This document shows positions 26,308 to 34,196 of a DNA stretch of 50,357 nucleotides, in pieces. The DNA is taken from positions 1 to 50,357 of the forward strand of contig JAKIUY010000019.1 of NCBI GenBank assembly GCA_021647315.1, given 5' to 3'. Below the pieces are notes generated by a model, which had not been told where the DNA came from, made no database searches, and saw nothing but the letters and a program-made list of their open reading frames with translations. Position numbers and translations under genes: made by a program. The stretch comes from Victivallaceae bacterium (GTDB lineage Bacteria; Verrucomicrobiota; Lentisphaeria; Victivallales; Victivallaceae). Position 1 is the stretch's first letter, and every line of letters starts with the position of its first letter.

Positions 26308-27339
26308 TTACGGGCGCTTCACAGTTGCGTTTTTGCCGTTCAACTCAATTTCACTGCTGCGTTTATAGCCCCAGTCGAGCAATTTGCGAATAAAAGCATT
26401 CCGGCTTTTCCAGCTTTTGAACCCAGTTACCACCGCAACCAAACGTCGTCCACCACGTTTGCAGGTAACAGTAATACAGGAGCCGGACGCTTTGATATAA
26501 CCAGTTTTCAGGCCGTCAACTCCCGGACATGAATCCACCAGTTTATTGGTATTAACCAGTATCTGGTAAGCTTTAGATGATTTATCACGGAAAGAGTCCT
26601 TTCTGGTCGAAGCCCATTTCATTACCTGGGGACGTTTGAGTAATTCAAATGCCATTCTAGTCAATGCTTCCGGGCTGCTGACATTATTTTTAACTCCCGG
26701 CAAACCGTTAACATTGTAAAATATCGTTCCGCTCATATTCATTGCGTCAGCCCGACGATTCATTTTCGTAATAAACTGATTGATATCGCCACCGCCGAAA
26801 TATTCGGCTACCAGGTAAGCCGAATCATTGGCACTACGCAGCATCATAGTTTTCATCAGGTCACGCAAGGAAAAATTTTCTCCTTTGGCGAGCCATACCT
26901 GAGTTCCGCCGATTTTTTCAGCTGCTCTGGTAACTGTAATTACCGTATCCAGGGTTATGTCGGAACGCTGTTCAAGTTCTTCAAAAGCAACCAGCAGAGT
27001 CATCATCTTGGTCATAGATGCTATCGGCACCGGTTTACGGCTGTTTTTTTCCCAGAGGACGTAGCCGGAATCTAAATCAACTAAAATACCGGCAGGCGCT
27101 CCTCCGGTCGGCAACCCGGGGATTTTGTCACGGCTGGCATAACGGTAGTTGAGCCGGAACGGCTTTGCCGGTGGGGGCTTCGGTTTCTGATCAGGTTGCA
27201 TCGTGGCTGCAGTTTGTCCGCCAGGTGCTGAAGTCTCCGCTGAAGCACTTTTTCTGACCAAAAGTACGATTAGTAGATGAGCAAGAATAATGACAGCAAG
27301 GATTAGCGCGAAAGAGAGATACCTATGTTTTTTTTCCAT
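26308..27339 (-). CDS. Serine-type D-Ala-D-Ala carboxypeptidase (S11, PBP5 class)
   Basis: A 343-residue penicillin-binding protein that trims pentapeptide stems in peptidoglycan. An N-terminal membrane anchor or uncleaved signal (residues ~8-28) is followed by a Pro-rich linker. The three active-site motifs are intact: SMTK (catalytic Ser), SAN in MLRSANDSAYLVAEYFGG, and KTG in GLKTGYIKASGSC. The usual C-terminal beta domain of PBP5 is missing or very short, so the protein is held by the N-terminal helix. The upstream region contains repeats R2 and R3. Confidence 0.9.
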   Translation of the reverse strand: MEKKHRYLSFALILAVIILAHLLIVLLVRKSASAETSAPGGQTAATMQPDQKPKPPPAKPFRLNYRYASRDKIPGLPTGGAPAGILVDLDSGYVLWEKNSRKPVPIASMTKMMTLLVAFEELEQRSDITLDTVITVTRAAEKIGGTQVWLAKGENFSLRDLMKTMMLRSANDSAYLVAEYFGGGDINQFITKMNRRADAMNMSGTIFYNVNGLPGVKNNVSSPEALTRMAFELLKRPQVMKWASTRKDSFRDKSSKAYQILVNTNKLVDSCPGVDGLKTGYIKASGSCITVTCKRGGRRLVAVVTGFKSWKSRNAFIRKLLDWGYKRSSEIELNGKNATVKRP

Positions 27340-27364
27340 AATAGCAGTTTATTCTCCAATAATT

Positions 27365-27450
27365 TTATACACAAGTGTATTCTTTTAAATAGTTTACAGT
27401 GCCTGTTTAAGTTCAACTGTGCAGCTCTTTAATAGCTTTTAGATTGCACA
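27365..27450 (+). repeat. Dispersed repeat R2, copy a
   Basis: About 85 bp running from TATACACAAGTGTATTCTTT through GTTCAACTGTGCAGCTC to TAATAGCTTTTAGATTGCA. It matches R2b (33932-34027, inverted) and R2c (47905-47997). It lies upstream of the carboxypeptidase gene. Confidence 0.75.
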
Positions 27451-27458
27451 GCGTAAAC

Positions 27459-27540
27459 ATAACCGGCTTTGCCGGAACTAAGTAGTGCCAGTGTCCAGCC
27501 CATAAATCGACTATAATTATTTGCGATTTATATGCTGAGC
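27459..27540. repeat. Dispersed repeat R3, copy 2, directly abutting R2a
   Basis: ATAACCGGCTTTGCCGGAAC then AGTAGTGCCAGTGTCCAGC, as at 14706-14746, followed by its own palindrome (CATAAATCG ... CGATTTATATG). Downstream, to 27752, there are further short hairpins (GCCCTTCG ... CGAAGTAGGGC near 27569-27596) but no gene. Confidence 0.6.
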
Positions 27541-27752
27541 CAGCATTAGGCCTGCCTGCCCTTCGTAGCTTTAGCGAAGTAGGGCGACACAATAAAACGT
27601 TATCCGGTTGCTAGTGCGACAGAGGTGCTCTCATCGAAAGCTACCTCTACTTGTGCTGGCTAAAACAGCCCCTAACGTAGTGCCGGCAAGGTAAATACCC
27701 TCATGTATACAGGGTAACTACTTTGATCCAGCGAACGTTGGTCTGAGTGATA

Positions 27753-29435
27753 CTATACCGCATCTGCTCGATTAAGGGCGCAGAAAAGTGCGTTGATGGC
27801 GGCTCGGTCAATATTACTATTCTCGCCAGCTCCATAAATCAGATTGCTCTGTTCATCAAGTCTGATCCCGACAAAAGCTATAGCCACAGCATCCGCACTG
27901 CGTCCGAGAGATCTTTCCGAGAAGTCATCAAGCACGAAGTCGGTTACTTTGTCACAGCTTTTAAGGGCGTGGACCACGGCTGAGATCGGCCCATTGCCTT
28001 CACCTTCAAGCACTATTTTTTTACCGGAAATCCTGATAATAACCTTCATGGCAACCAAATCAGGATTGCTCGCTTCGATCCGCTTGTATTTAAGCAACCG
28101 GTATTTGCCGGAAACATTGACAAATTTGTCTTCAAAGATACACCGCAAATCATTAGAATCAATTTCATTGCCGCTGGCATCAACTGCTTGTTGAACAACT
28201 TTGCCGATTTCCGGGTGCATTGCTTTAGGCGGATAGATACCGAACTCATTTTCGAGCAAAAATGCAATTCCGCCCTTCCCTGACTGACTGTTTATTCGAA
28301 TCAGTTTTTCATAACTGCGGCCGATATCCGCCGGATCAATATGGAGATAAGGAATTTTCCAGCCACAGCCGAAATGTTTCGCAATTTTTGTTTTGATGTC
28401 CATACCCTTGCGAATCGCATCCTGATGCGAACCGGAAAAAGCGGTAAACACCAGCTGTCCAGCATAAGGATGGCGCGGATGAACTTCAATTCCTGAAGCA
28501 TTTTCAACCACCCGGACTATCTTTGACATATCTGAAAAATCCAGGCAGGGATCAATCCCGCGGGACATCAAATTAAGTGCCAAGGTCGCAACATCCAGAT
28601 TTCCAGTCCGTTCTCCGTGGCCGAACAACGTTCCTTCAACCCGGTCGGCACCTGCCAACAATGCCATCTCGGTCGCGGCAACCGCGCATCCCTGGTCATT
28701 ATGAGCATGGAGACTGATTGTCGTTTCAGTTCTATATTTATAGTTACGGCAGAAATACTCAATCATATCAGCATACTGATAAGCCGGGCGCCGTTCAACT
28801 GTAGCAGGCAGGTTCAGCATGAAGTCCTGTTTTTCACTGACTCCCCAAGCCTCTTTAACCGCTTCACATACTTCAATAACAAAGTCTATATCGCTATCGG
28901 TAAATTCCTCCGGTGAAAATTCATAGCCGATTCGGCCAGCCATGCCGGCTTGTTCAATGGCATCAACGATCATTCGGGTACCGTCAACCGCCATTTTCTT
29001 GACTGCATCACGGTCACGTCCGAAGACAAAACGACCATGCAGATCAGAGGTAGCGACATAGCAATGAACAATTGCCCGTTTTGCCCCTTTGAGAGAGTCA
29101 ACGGTACGATTAATCAAGTTGGCTCTGGCCTGGGTCAAAACTGATATTCTGACATCATCCGGAATCAAATTTTCTTCAATCAGCTGTCGAACGAAATCAA
29201 AATCATCCTGAGAGGCGGAGGGAAATCCAACTTCGATCTCTTTAAAGCCGATCTTAACCAACAGGTTAAAATATTCAAGTTTTTTTTGCGGATTCATCGG
29301 GATAGGTAGCGCCTGATTGCCGTCACGTAGATCAACGGACGTCCATATTGGTGCTTTTTCGGTTTTCTGGTCCGGCCACTGACGATCTTTGATCGGAATC
29401 GGCTCCGGATAACTGTACTTCTGATATTGTTCCAT
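27753..29435 (-). CDS. leuA: 2-Isopropylmalate synthase, long (fungal/actinobacterial) type
   Basis: A 560-residue enzyme condensing acetyl-CoA with 2-oxoisovalerate, the first committed step to leucine. SVDLRDGNQALPIPMNPQKK and EVGFPSASQDDFDFVRQLI are the long-type LeuA N-terminal blocks. The metal ligands lie in TTISLHAHNDQGCAVAATEM, and GTLFGHGERTGNLDVATLAL is the second signature. The C-terminal regulatory domain (residues ~420-560) includes EGEGNGPISAVVHALK, consistent with leucine feedback. I start at MEQYQKYSYPEP because AGGAG lies 8 bases upstream. No leader peptide or T-box was identified, and no other leu gene is adjacent. Confidence 0.93.
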   Translation of the reverse strand: MEQYQKYSYPEPIPIKDRQWPDQKTEKAPIWTSVDLRDGNQALPIPMNPQKKLEYFNLLVKIGFKEIEVGFPSASQDDFDFVRQLIEENLIPDDVRISVLTQARANLINRTVDSLKGAKRAIVHCYVATSDLHGRFVFGRDRDAVKKMAVDGTRMIVDAIEQAGMAGRIGYEFSPEEFTDSDIDFVIEVCEAVKEAWGVSEKQDFMLNLPATVERRPAYQYADMIEYFCRNYKYRTETTISLHAHNDQGCAVAATEMALLAGADRVEGTLFGHGERTGNLDVATLALNLMSRGIDPCLDFSDMSKIVRVVENASGIEVHPRHPYAGQLVFTAFSGSHQDAIRKGMDIKTKIAKHFGCGWKIPYLHIDPADIGRSYEKLIRINSQSGKGGIAFLLENEFGIYPPKAMHPEIGKVVQQAVDASGNEIDSNDLRCIFEDKFVNVSGKYRLLKYKRIEASNPDLVAMKVIIRISGKKIVLEGEGNGPISAVVHALKSCDKVTDFVLDDFSERSLGRSADAVAIAFVGIRLDEQSNLIYGAGENSNIDRAAINALFCALNRADAV

Positions 29436-29710
29436 TTTTACCACTCCTGACCGGTAACAGTAGAGCATTATGCCCGATAACAGTCACCAATCCGAATTTT
29501 ACCCGATGAAGGGTGTTTAAACTTCGGTTAATTTATTTTTTGAATAAATTACGTGCTCTTACATAAATATGTAATTAAAAAAAACACGATTCATAAGATA
29601 ATACAGTCTTGTGAAAAAGTCAATCATAAAACTGCAACTTGGAACACGAAGTGGGATATTTACCTGTTTTCCTCCGTAACCGCGGGCGTCCCGCCCGCAT
29701 TTCCCTGCTT
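29436..29710. other. Intergenic region between leuA and the AraC gene
   Basis: AT-rich, no gene seen. A GCGGGCGTCCCGCCCGC hairpin (about 29683-29699), related to the GGCGTCCCGCC family at 7795-7840, lies just beyond the stop codon of the AraC gene. Confidence 0.4.
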
Positions 29711-30640
29711 CTAACGCGACGCACGTCGTTGCTGATATTGGCTTGGCGACATTGAGGTGGCATTACGGAACGCTCGGGAAAAATTATTAATATTACTGAA
29801 TCCGAGTTCTGCTGCAATCTCTGAAATATTCATACTGGTATAGGCTAGCATTTCACAGGCTCGACGCATTCTGGTCTGCTGATAGAGCCTGCGCGGACTG
29901 GTATTATGGGTTTCCCTGAATAATTTTCTGAAGTGTGATTTGCTCAGTCCTGTCTGTTTTGCCAGCTTGCCGATATCGAGTTTTTCCTGATAATTTTCGG
30001 TTATCCACTCAGCCGCCAGTTGCATTTTTTCGCTATAATATGAATTCGAACTGATATTTTCGGGGACTTCCAGCAGTTTGCTCAATAATTGCAGCATCAG
30101 CCCTGAAAGTAACAGATTGGCTCCTGAGCCGCAACGGCGATATTCGAGACAAATCCGCTCGAACAGTTCTCTGATTTCACGCGGAGTTTTGATGGTTAAT
30201 TTCCCGCACCACTGATCAATTTCAAGATCATTCAATGGCGGATGCTGCAGTACTGAAAAATCAGACAGATCAATCGTATTGCCGGGAAAATAGGCATTCC
30301 AATGGCTCCGCAGTGGATCATAAATAAGGTCGAAATGGATATAACTGCAATGCATCTGTGCGGATGTGCCGCGCATTTCATGTTCAGTATCCGGAGGAAT
30401 CCAGATCAAATCATTGACCTTGACCCTGAATTCGTCATCACCAACCCTGAAAATACCTTCTCCTTCAACAATGAAAACTGCTAGATAATCCAACAGTCTA
30501 CGCGGTGCGAGATGCCACTTACTGCGCCAACTGCTCTCTGCCTGACGGATATAAGGCGAAAAAGTATTGAGCCGGAATGCATCCAGACTGCTTACCTGTT
30601 CAACAAACAATTCACCGCCCATTTGCGGTCGTCTATCCAT
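29711..30640 (-). CDS. AraC family transcriptional regulator with cupin-like sensor domain
   Basis: A 309-residue regulator. The N-terminal half holds a cupin-like ligand domain (LAVFIVEGEGIFRVGDDEFR, then VNDLIWIPPDTEHEM). The C-terminal ~100 residues are the two AraC helix-turn-helices: IGKLAKQTGLSKSHFRKLFR and ISEIAAELGFSNINNFSRAF, with the SPSQYQQ-type end. It is divergent from the UroD-family gene and the intergenic region holds a 12-bp palindrome, so it most likely controls that gene in response to a small molecule, probably sugar-like as for many cupin-AraC proteins. The effector is unknown. The start has no strong SD; an ATG six codons in is possible. Confidence 0.87.
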   Translation of the reverse strand: MDRRPQMGGELFVEQVSSLDAFRLNTFSPYIRQAESSWRSKWHLAPRRLLDYLAVFIVEGEGIFRVGDDEFRVKVNDLIWIPPDTEHEMRGTSAQMHCSYIHFDLIYDPLRSHWNAYFPGNTIDLSDFSVLQHPPLNDLEIDQWCGKLTIKTPREIRELFERICLEYRRCGSGANLLLSGLMLQLLSKLLEVPENISSNSYYSEKMQLAAEWITENYQEKLDIGKLAKQTGLSKSHFRKLFRETHNTSPRRLYQQTRMRRACEMLAYTSMNISEIAAELGFSNINNFSRAFRNATSMSPSQYQQRRASR

Positions 30641-30657
30641 GGGTTACCACATTTTTA

Positions 30658-30722
30658 ATCGTTAACGATATATTTTAATCGAATAAAACAAAGATTTTAC
30701 CATAAAATAGTGGTATTATAAT
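30658..30722. promoter_or_regulatory. Divergent control region: 12-bp palindrome and TATAAT
   Basis: ATCGTTAACGAT (30658-30669) is a perfect palindrome 18 bp from the AraC start codon. A TATAAT (30717-30722) lies 55 bp before the UroD-family start on the plus strand, with no convincing -35. The palindrome is a candidate operator; AraC proteins usually bind direct repeats, so it could belong to another regulator. Confidence 0.35.
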
Positions 30723-30777
30723 ATAATGTAAAGTTTTTAATGATAAATACTGACTAAAAACATAAGGAACAGAGCAC

Positions 30778-31797
30778 ATGCGCCAACCAAATTTTAACAA
30801 TCTGCTGAAAGTACTGAATAACGAAACGCCTGATCGCCCAACCCTGTTTGAATTTTTTCTTAACAACCCGCTTTACAATAAGCTGACCGGGATGGCGGAA
30901 GATAACGTTACTGATAAAGCGGAAACTGTCAGAGCTTTTATTGCCGCAGGTTACGATTATGCCACGGTTATGCCGGACTTCTCATTTTCCAAACAGGAGG
31001 TTGCGCATGAAAAAACCATTTCACTGAATGAAGGTGTTTCCATCGCCAACTGGGATGATTTTGAAAAATATCCCTGGCCGGATGCTGACAAGGTGGATTA
31101 TGCAGTGCTGGATAAACTGGCGGGAGAACTGCCGGCCGGTGCTAAATTTATTAGCCAGGGTCCGGGCGGGGTTCTGGAAAATGTCATAAGTCTGCTAGGT
31201 TATGACAATATCTGTTTCCTGCTCATGGATGATCCTGACCTTTTCAAAACTGTCGTTGATAATATCGGGTCATGCTTAGTGCACTATTATGAACGACTCG
31301 GCGCAGTTGCCAGTGTCGGTGCCATGATTTCCAATGATGACTGGGGTTTCAAAAGCCAGCCGATGCTCTCACCTGATGATATGCGTAAATATATTATCCC
31401 GTGGCACAAGAAAATCGTTGCCGCTATCCATGCTCACGGGAAACCGGCGATTCTTCATTCATGCGGCAATCTTGCCAGTCTGATGGATGATATTATCGAT
31501 GATTGTAAATATGACGGTAAGCATTCGTATGAGGATACGATTACGCCGGTTGAAGAGGCTTATGAACTCTGGGGTGAGCGCATTGCCATTCTCGGCGGTA
31601 TCGACCTTGATTTTCTCTGCCGACGCAGTGTCACTGAGGTAACGGAGCGGGCCGAAAACCTGTTAAAGCTCACTGCCAGCCGTGGCGGATTCGCACTCGG
31701 TTCCGGCAACAGCATTCCCGATTACGTCCCAGATGAAAAATATTTTGCCATGGTAAAAGTGGCCACCGGCCTCGATTACTCGAAGTATCTTATTTGA
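30778..31797 (+). CDS. Uroporphyrinogen decarboxylase-family protein, MtaA/MtbA-like
   Basis: A 339-residue URO-D-fold TIM barrel. It lacks the Arg-rich N-terminus of the haem enzyme HemE and instead carries ILHSCGN with a His-x-Cys pair used for zinc in corrinoid methyltransferase relatives (MtaA, MtbA, CmuA). GPGGVLENVISLLGYDN and NDDWGFKSQPMLSPDDMRKY are further family segments, and AILGGIDLDFLCRRSV closes the barrel. Such proteins are common in PVC genomes beside AraC regulators and often have no assigned substrate. It may demethylate a methylated compound or act on a sugar-derived ligand. No corrinoid protein is encoded next to it. It is divergent from its probable regulator. Confidence 0.8.
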   Translation: MRQPNFNNLLKVLNNETPDRPTLFEFFLNNPLYNKLTGMAEDNVTDKAETVRAFIAAGYDYATVMPDFSFSKQEVAHEKTISLNEGVSIANWDDFEKYPWPDADKVDYAVLDKLAGELPAGAKFISQGPGGVLENVISLLGYDNICFLLMDDPDLFKTVVDNIGSCLVHYYERLGAVASVGAMISNDDWGFKSQPMLSPDDMRKYIIPWHKKIVAAIHAHGKPAILHSCGNLASLMDDIIDDCKYDGKHSYEDTITPVEEAYELWGERIAILGGIDLDFLCRRSVTEVTERAENLLKLTASRGGFALGSGNSIPDYVPDEKYFAMVKVATGLDYSKYLI

Positions 31798-31841
31798 CAA
31801 ACCCGTGTCTGAATACAGACGCTATGTATCGGCATTTTTTG

Positions 31842-31899
31842 TTGGACAGGCTTTAGCCTGCAAAACAAACGCTCAAAAAGCAGACTAAAGTCTGTCCAA
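31842..31899. repeat. 20-bp inverted repeat after the UroD-family gene
   Basis: TTGGACAGGCTTTAGCCTGC (31842-31861) and its near-complement GCAGACTAAAGTCTGTCCAA (31880-31899) agree at 18 of 20 pairs with an 18-base loop. Each arm is itself partly palindromic (GGCTTTAGCC, GACTAAAGTC). It lies 45 bp after the stop codon. Confidence 0.65.
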
Positions 31900-31995
31900 C
31901 GCAACATTATATATTTATGCAATAGGAATTTGATTTTTTGTTCCAGCACTGTAGATTGTTTTGTTTCAGAGAAACAATTAAGAGTGCAATCAAGC

Positions 31996-33774
31996 ATGAA
32001 CAAAATCATTATATTAATGCAGCAGACCGGAACTGTTATCTGCCGTTTGCCGGGGGCAACGCCAGCTTGGGGGATCTTCAGTGAACCTGAACATATTATT
32101 GCTCCACGGACGCCGGATGCGGTCATTGAAGCTGTTGAATATGTGGAACGTTGTCTTGATGCCGGAATGTATGTGGCTGGTTTTATCGCTTATGAAGCTG
32201 CCGTCGCATTTGATGTTGTTGCTGAAACTAAAAATATTGATGATGATTTCCCATTCGCTTGGTTTGCAGTCTACTCCAAGCCACCCGAACTGTTTGAATC
32301 CACTGAAATGTCGCCCACCGAGCCCCTGCGAGCAGGTGAACCGGAATTGTCGCGAGATGATTATTCACAGTCACTTAAGATTGTTCGGGAAGAGTTGAAA
32401 CAGGGCAATATTTATCAGGCCAATTTCACATTCCGCACCCATGCTCAACGCATTGCTGAGCCGGAACGTTTTTTTCTGCATCTGTTTAACGTTCATCCCG
32501 CACCTTATGCCGCCTTTATCAATACCGGTGATTTGCAGATTATTTCAAATTCACCGGAACTGTTTTGGCATAAAACTGGATCAAAAATTATCAGCAGTCC
32601 GATGAAAGGCACTGCCCGGCGTCATCCATTACCGGAACAGGATCGGCAAATTGCCGAATGGCTGCCGCGGGATCCGAAAAACCGCGCTGAAAATCTGATG
32701 ATTACCGACATGGTCAGAAATGACCTTGGTCGAGTATGCAAACCCGGCACAGTTCACACTGAACCGCTGTTTCAGGTCAATACCTATAATACACTGCACC
32801 AGATGGTCAGTACCGTCAGTGGGGAACTTGAACCGGATGCTTCACTGCAGGAAATACTGAATGCCACCTTCCCGCCCGCATCAATTACCGGTGCACCGAA
32901 ATTGAGTGCGATGAGTCTGATTAAACGTTTGGAAAAAAGTCCGCGCAAACTCTATACCGGTTCAATCGGGGCTTTTATGCCGAATGGTGATTGTTGTCTG
33001 AATGTTGCCATTCGCACCCTGATAAATTCAGCCCGAGGCAGTGAACTCGGTGTTGGCGGTGGTATTGTCTATGACTCTGAAACCGAAGATGAATGGCATG
33101 AAGCACTGCTCAAAAGCCGTTTCGCCAGATTCGTTCAGCCGGAATTTGAACTGCTTGAAACAATGCTTTATGAACATAATGAAATTCTCTGGTTTGACGC
33201 CCATCTTGACCGGGTTGGAGCCAGCCAGCAATACTTCAACCGCCCCTGGAATCGGGATGAAGTTACTCGTACAGTTAATCAGGAAGTTAAAAATATCACT
33301 GCTCCATGCCGGATTAGATTACTGCTTGATACTCACGGTAAAATTACGTTGGAAAATTATCCGCTTAATCATGTCGGCTGGGGAGCTGGGGCGCATCGTC
33401 TGAAAATATCACCACTGTGTACTAACAGTAAAAATCTGTTTCTCTACCATAAAACCACGTTGCGTGATTTTTATAACCGGCAATTTGCTGCGGCAACCGC
33501 AAACGGTTTTGCTGAAGTAGTCTTCGCCAATGAACGCAATGAATTGACCGAAGGCTCAATCAGTTCGATTTTTATTCAGCAAAACGGCCAATGGCGAACC
33601 CCGGCACTTGAATGTGGCCTGCTGCCGGGCATCTGGCGTCAGAAAATGATAAAGGAACTCGACGCTGAAGAGGCAGTTATTTCTATCGATGAATTGCATA
33701 GTGCGGATAAAATAATAATCGGCAATTCAGTGCGGGGTAAGGTTGAGATAACAGAATTATTATGGGCGGAATAA
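31996..33774 (+). CDS. pabB-pabC: Aminodeoxychorismate synthase component I / aminodeoxychorismate lyase fusion
   Basis: A 592-residue fusion for 4-aminobenzoate (folate) synthesis. Residues ~1-350 are chorismate-binding PabB: SRDDYSQSLKIVREELKQGN, SPMKGTARRHPLPEQD with the catalytic Lys, AENLMITDMVRNDLGRVCKP, and FPPASITGAPKLSAMSLIKR. Residues ~370-592 are class IV PLP lyase (PabC): ETMLYEHNEILWFDAHLDRV, YHKTTLRDFYNRQFA with the PLP Lys, NELTEGSISSIFIQQNG and CGLLPGIWRQKM. Single-gene PabB-PabC fusions are known in several phyla. I start at MNKIIILM; an upstream in-frame extension of 22 codons has no family support. The glutamine amidotransferase PabA is not in the window. Confidence 0.87.
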   Translation: MNKIIILMQQTGTVICRLPGATPAWGIFSEPEHIIAPRTPDAVIEAVEYVERCLDAGMYVAGFIAYEAAVAFDVVAETKNIDDDFPFAWFAVYSKPPELFESTEMSPTEPLRAGEPELSRDDYSQSLKIVREELKQGNIYQANFTFRTHAQRIAEPERFFLHLFNVHPAPYAAFINTGDLQIISNSPELFWHKTGSKIISSPMKGTARRHPLPEQDRQIAEWLPRDPKNRAENLMITDMVRNDLGRVCKPGTVHTEPLFQVNTYNTLHQMVSTVSGELEPDASLQEILNATFPPASITGAPKLSAMSLIKRLEKSPRKLYTGSIGAFMPNGDCCLNVAIRTLINSARGSELGVGGGIVYDSETEDEWHEALLKSRFARFVQPEFELLETMLYEHNEILWFDAHLDRVGASQQYFNRPWNRDEVTRTVNQEVKNITAPCRIRLLLDTHGKITLENYPLNHVGWGAGAHRLKISPLCTNSKNLFLYHKTTLRDFYNRQFAAATANGFAEVVFANERNELTEGSISSIFIQQNGQWRTPALECGLLPGIWRQKMIKELDAEEAVISIDELHSADKIIIGNSVRGKVEITELLWAE

Positions 33775-33931
33775 AGACAGAACACCTAACTGGATTTGTG
33801 TCGAGAAAATATAGTATATGAATACAAGTTTAGCAATTTTACCTGAACACAAAACACAATAACGTTTTATTGCTAAAATTCAATAGCAAAACAAATCGAT
33901 GAAATTTCCTGAAAATCCTTAAATCATATTT

Positions 33932-34027
33932 AATACCGTTTTGCAATCTAAAAGCTATTAAAGAGCTGCGCAGTTGAGTTTAATAACGCACAGAAAACTA
34001 GCTAAAAGAATGCACTTGTGTATAAAT
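33932..34027 (-). repeat. Dispersed repeat R2, copy b (inverted)
   Basis: The reverse complement reads TTTATACACAAGTGCATTCT through CAACTGCGCAGCTCTTTAAT to GCAAAACGGTATTA. It shares the GCAAAACGGTATTA end with R2c. It lies between pabBC and the terpenoid cluster. Just to its right (34039-34055) is AATTTATTTTTGAGTGGG, similar to an arm of the 42297-42444 element. Confidence 0.75.
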
Positions 34028-34082
34028 TACAAAATTATCTAATTTATTTTTGAGTGGGTTCATAACAGGAAATTTGTATTTC

Positions 34083-34184
34083 AGCCACGAATACACTAAT
34101 TTATAAATTTGCGTATTCGCCTGCCTGTGCGTTGCACGCAGACAGGTGGCTGAAGTTTTGTTTTTTATTCGTGCATTCGTGGCT
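34083..34184. repeat. Nested inverted repeats (GCCACGAAT outer, CCTGTGCGT inner)
   Basis: AGCCACGAAT (34083-34092) faces ATTCGTGGCT (34175-34184). Within it, CCTGTGCGT and ACGCAGACAGG (34124-34145) form an inner stem around TTGC. The outer stem resembles the perfect GCCGCGAATGCGCGAAT repeat at 49377-49452. It ends 13 bp from the terpene-cyclase-like stop codon. Possibly one element inserted into another. Confidence 0.6.
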
Positions 34185-34196
34185 AACTCTTTTTTC

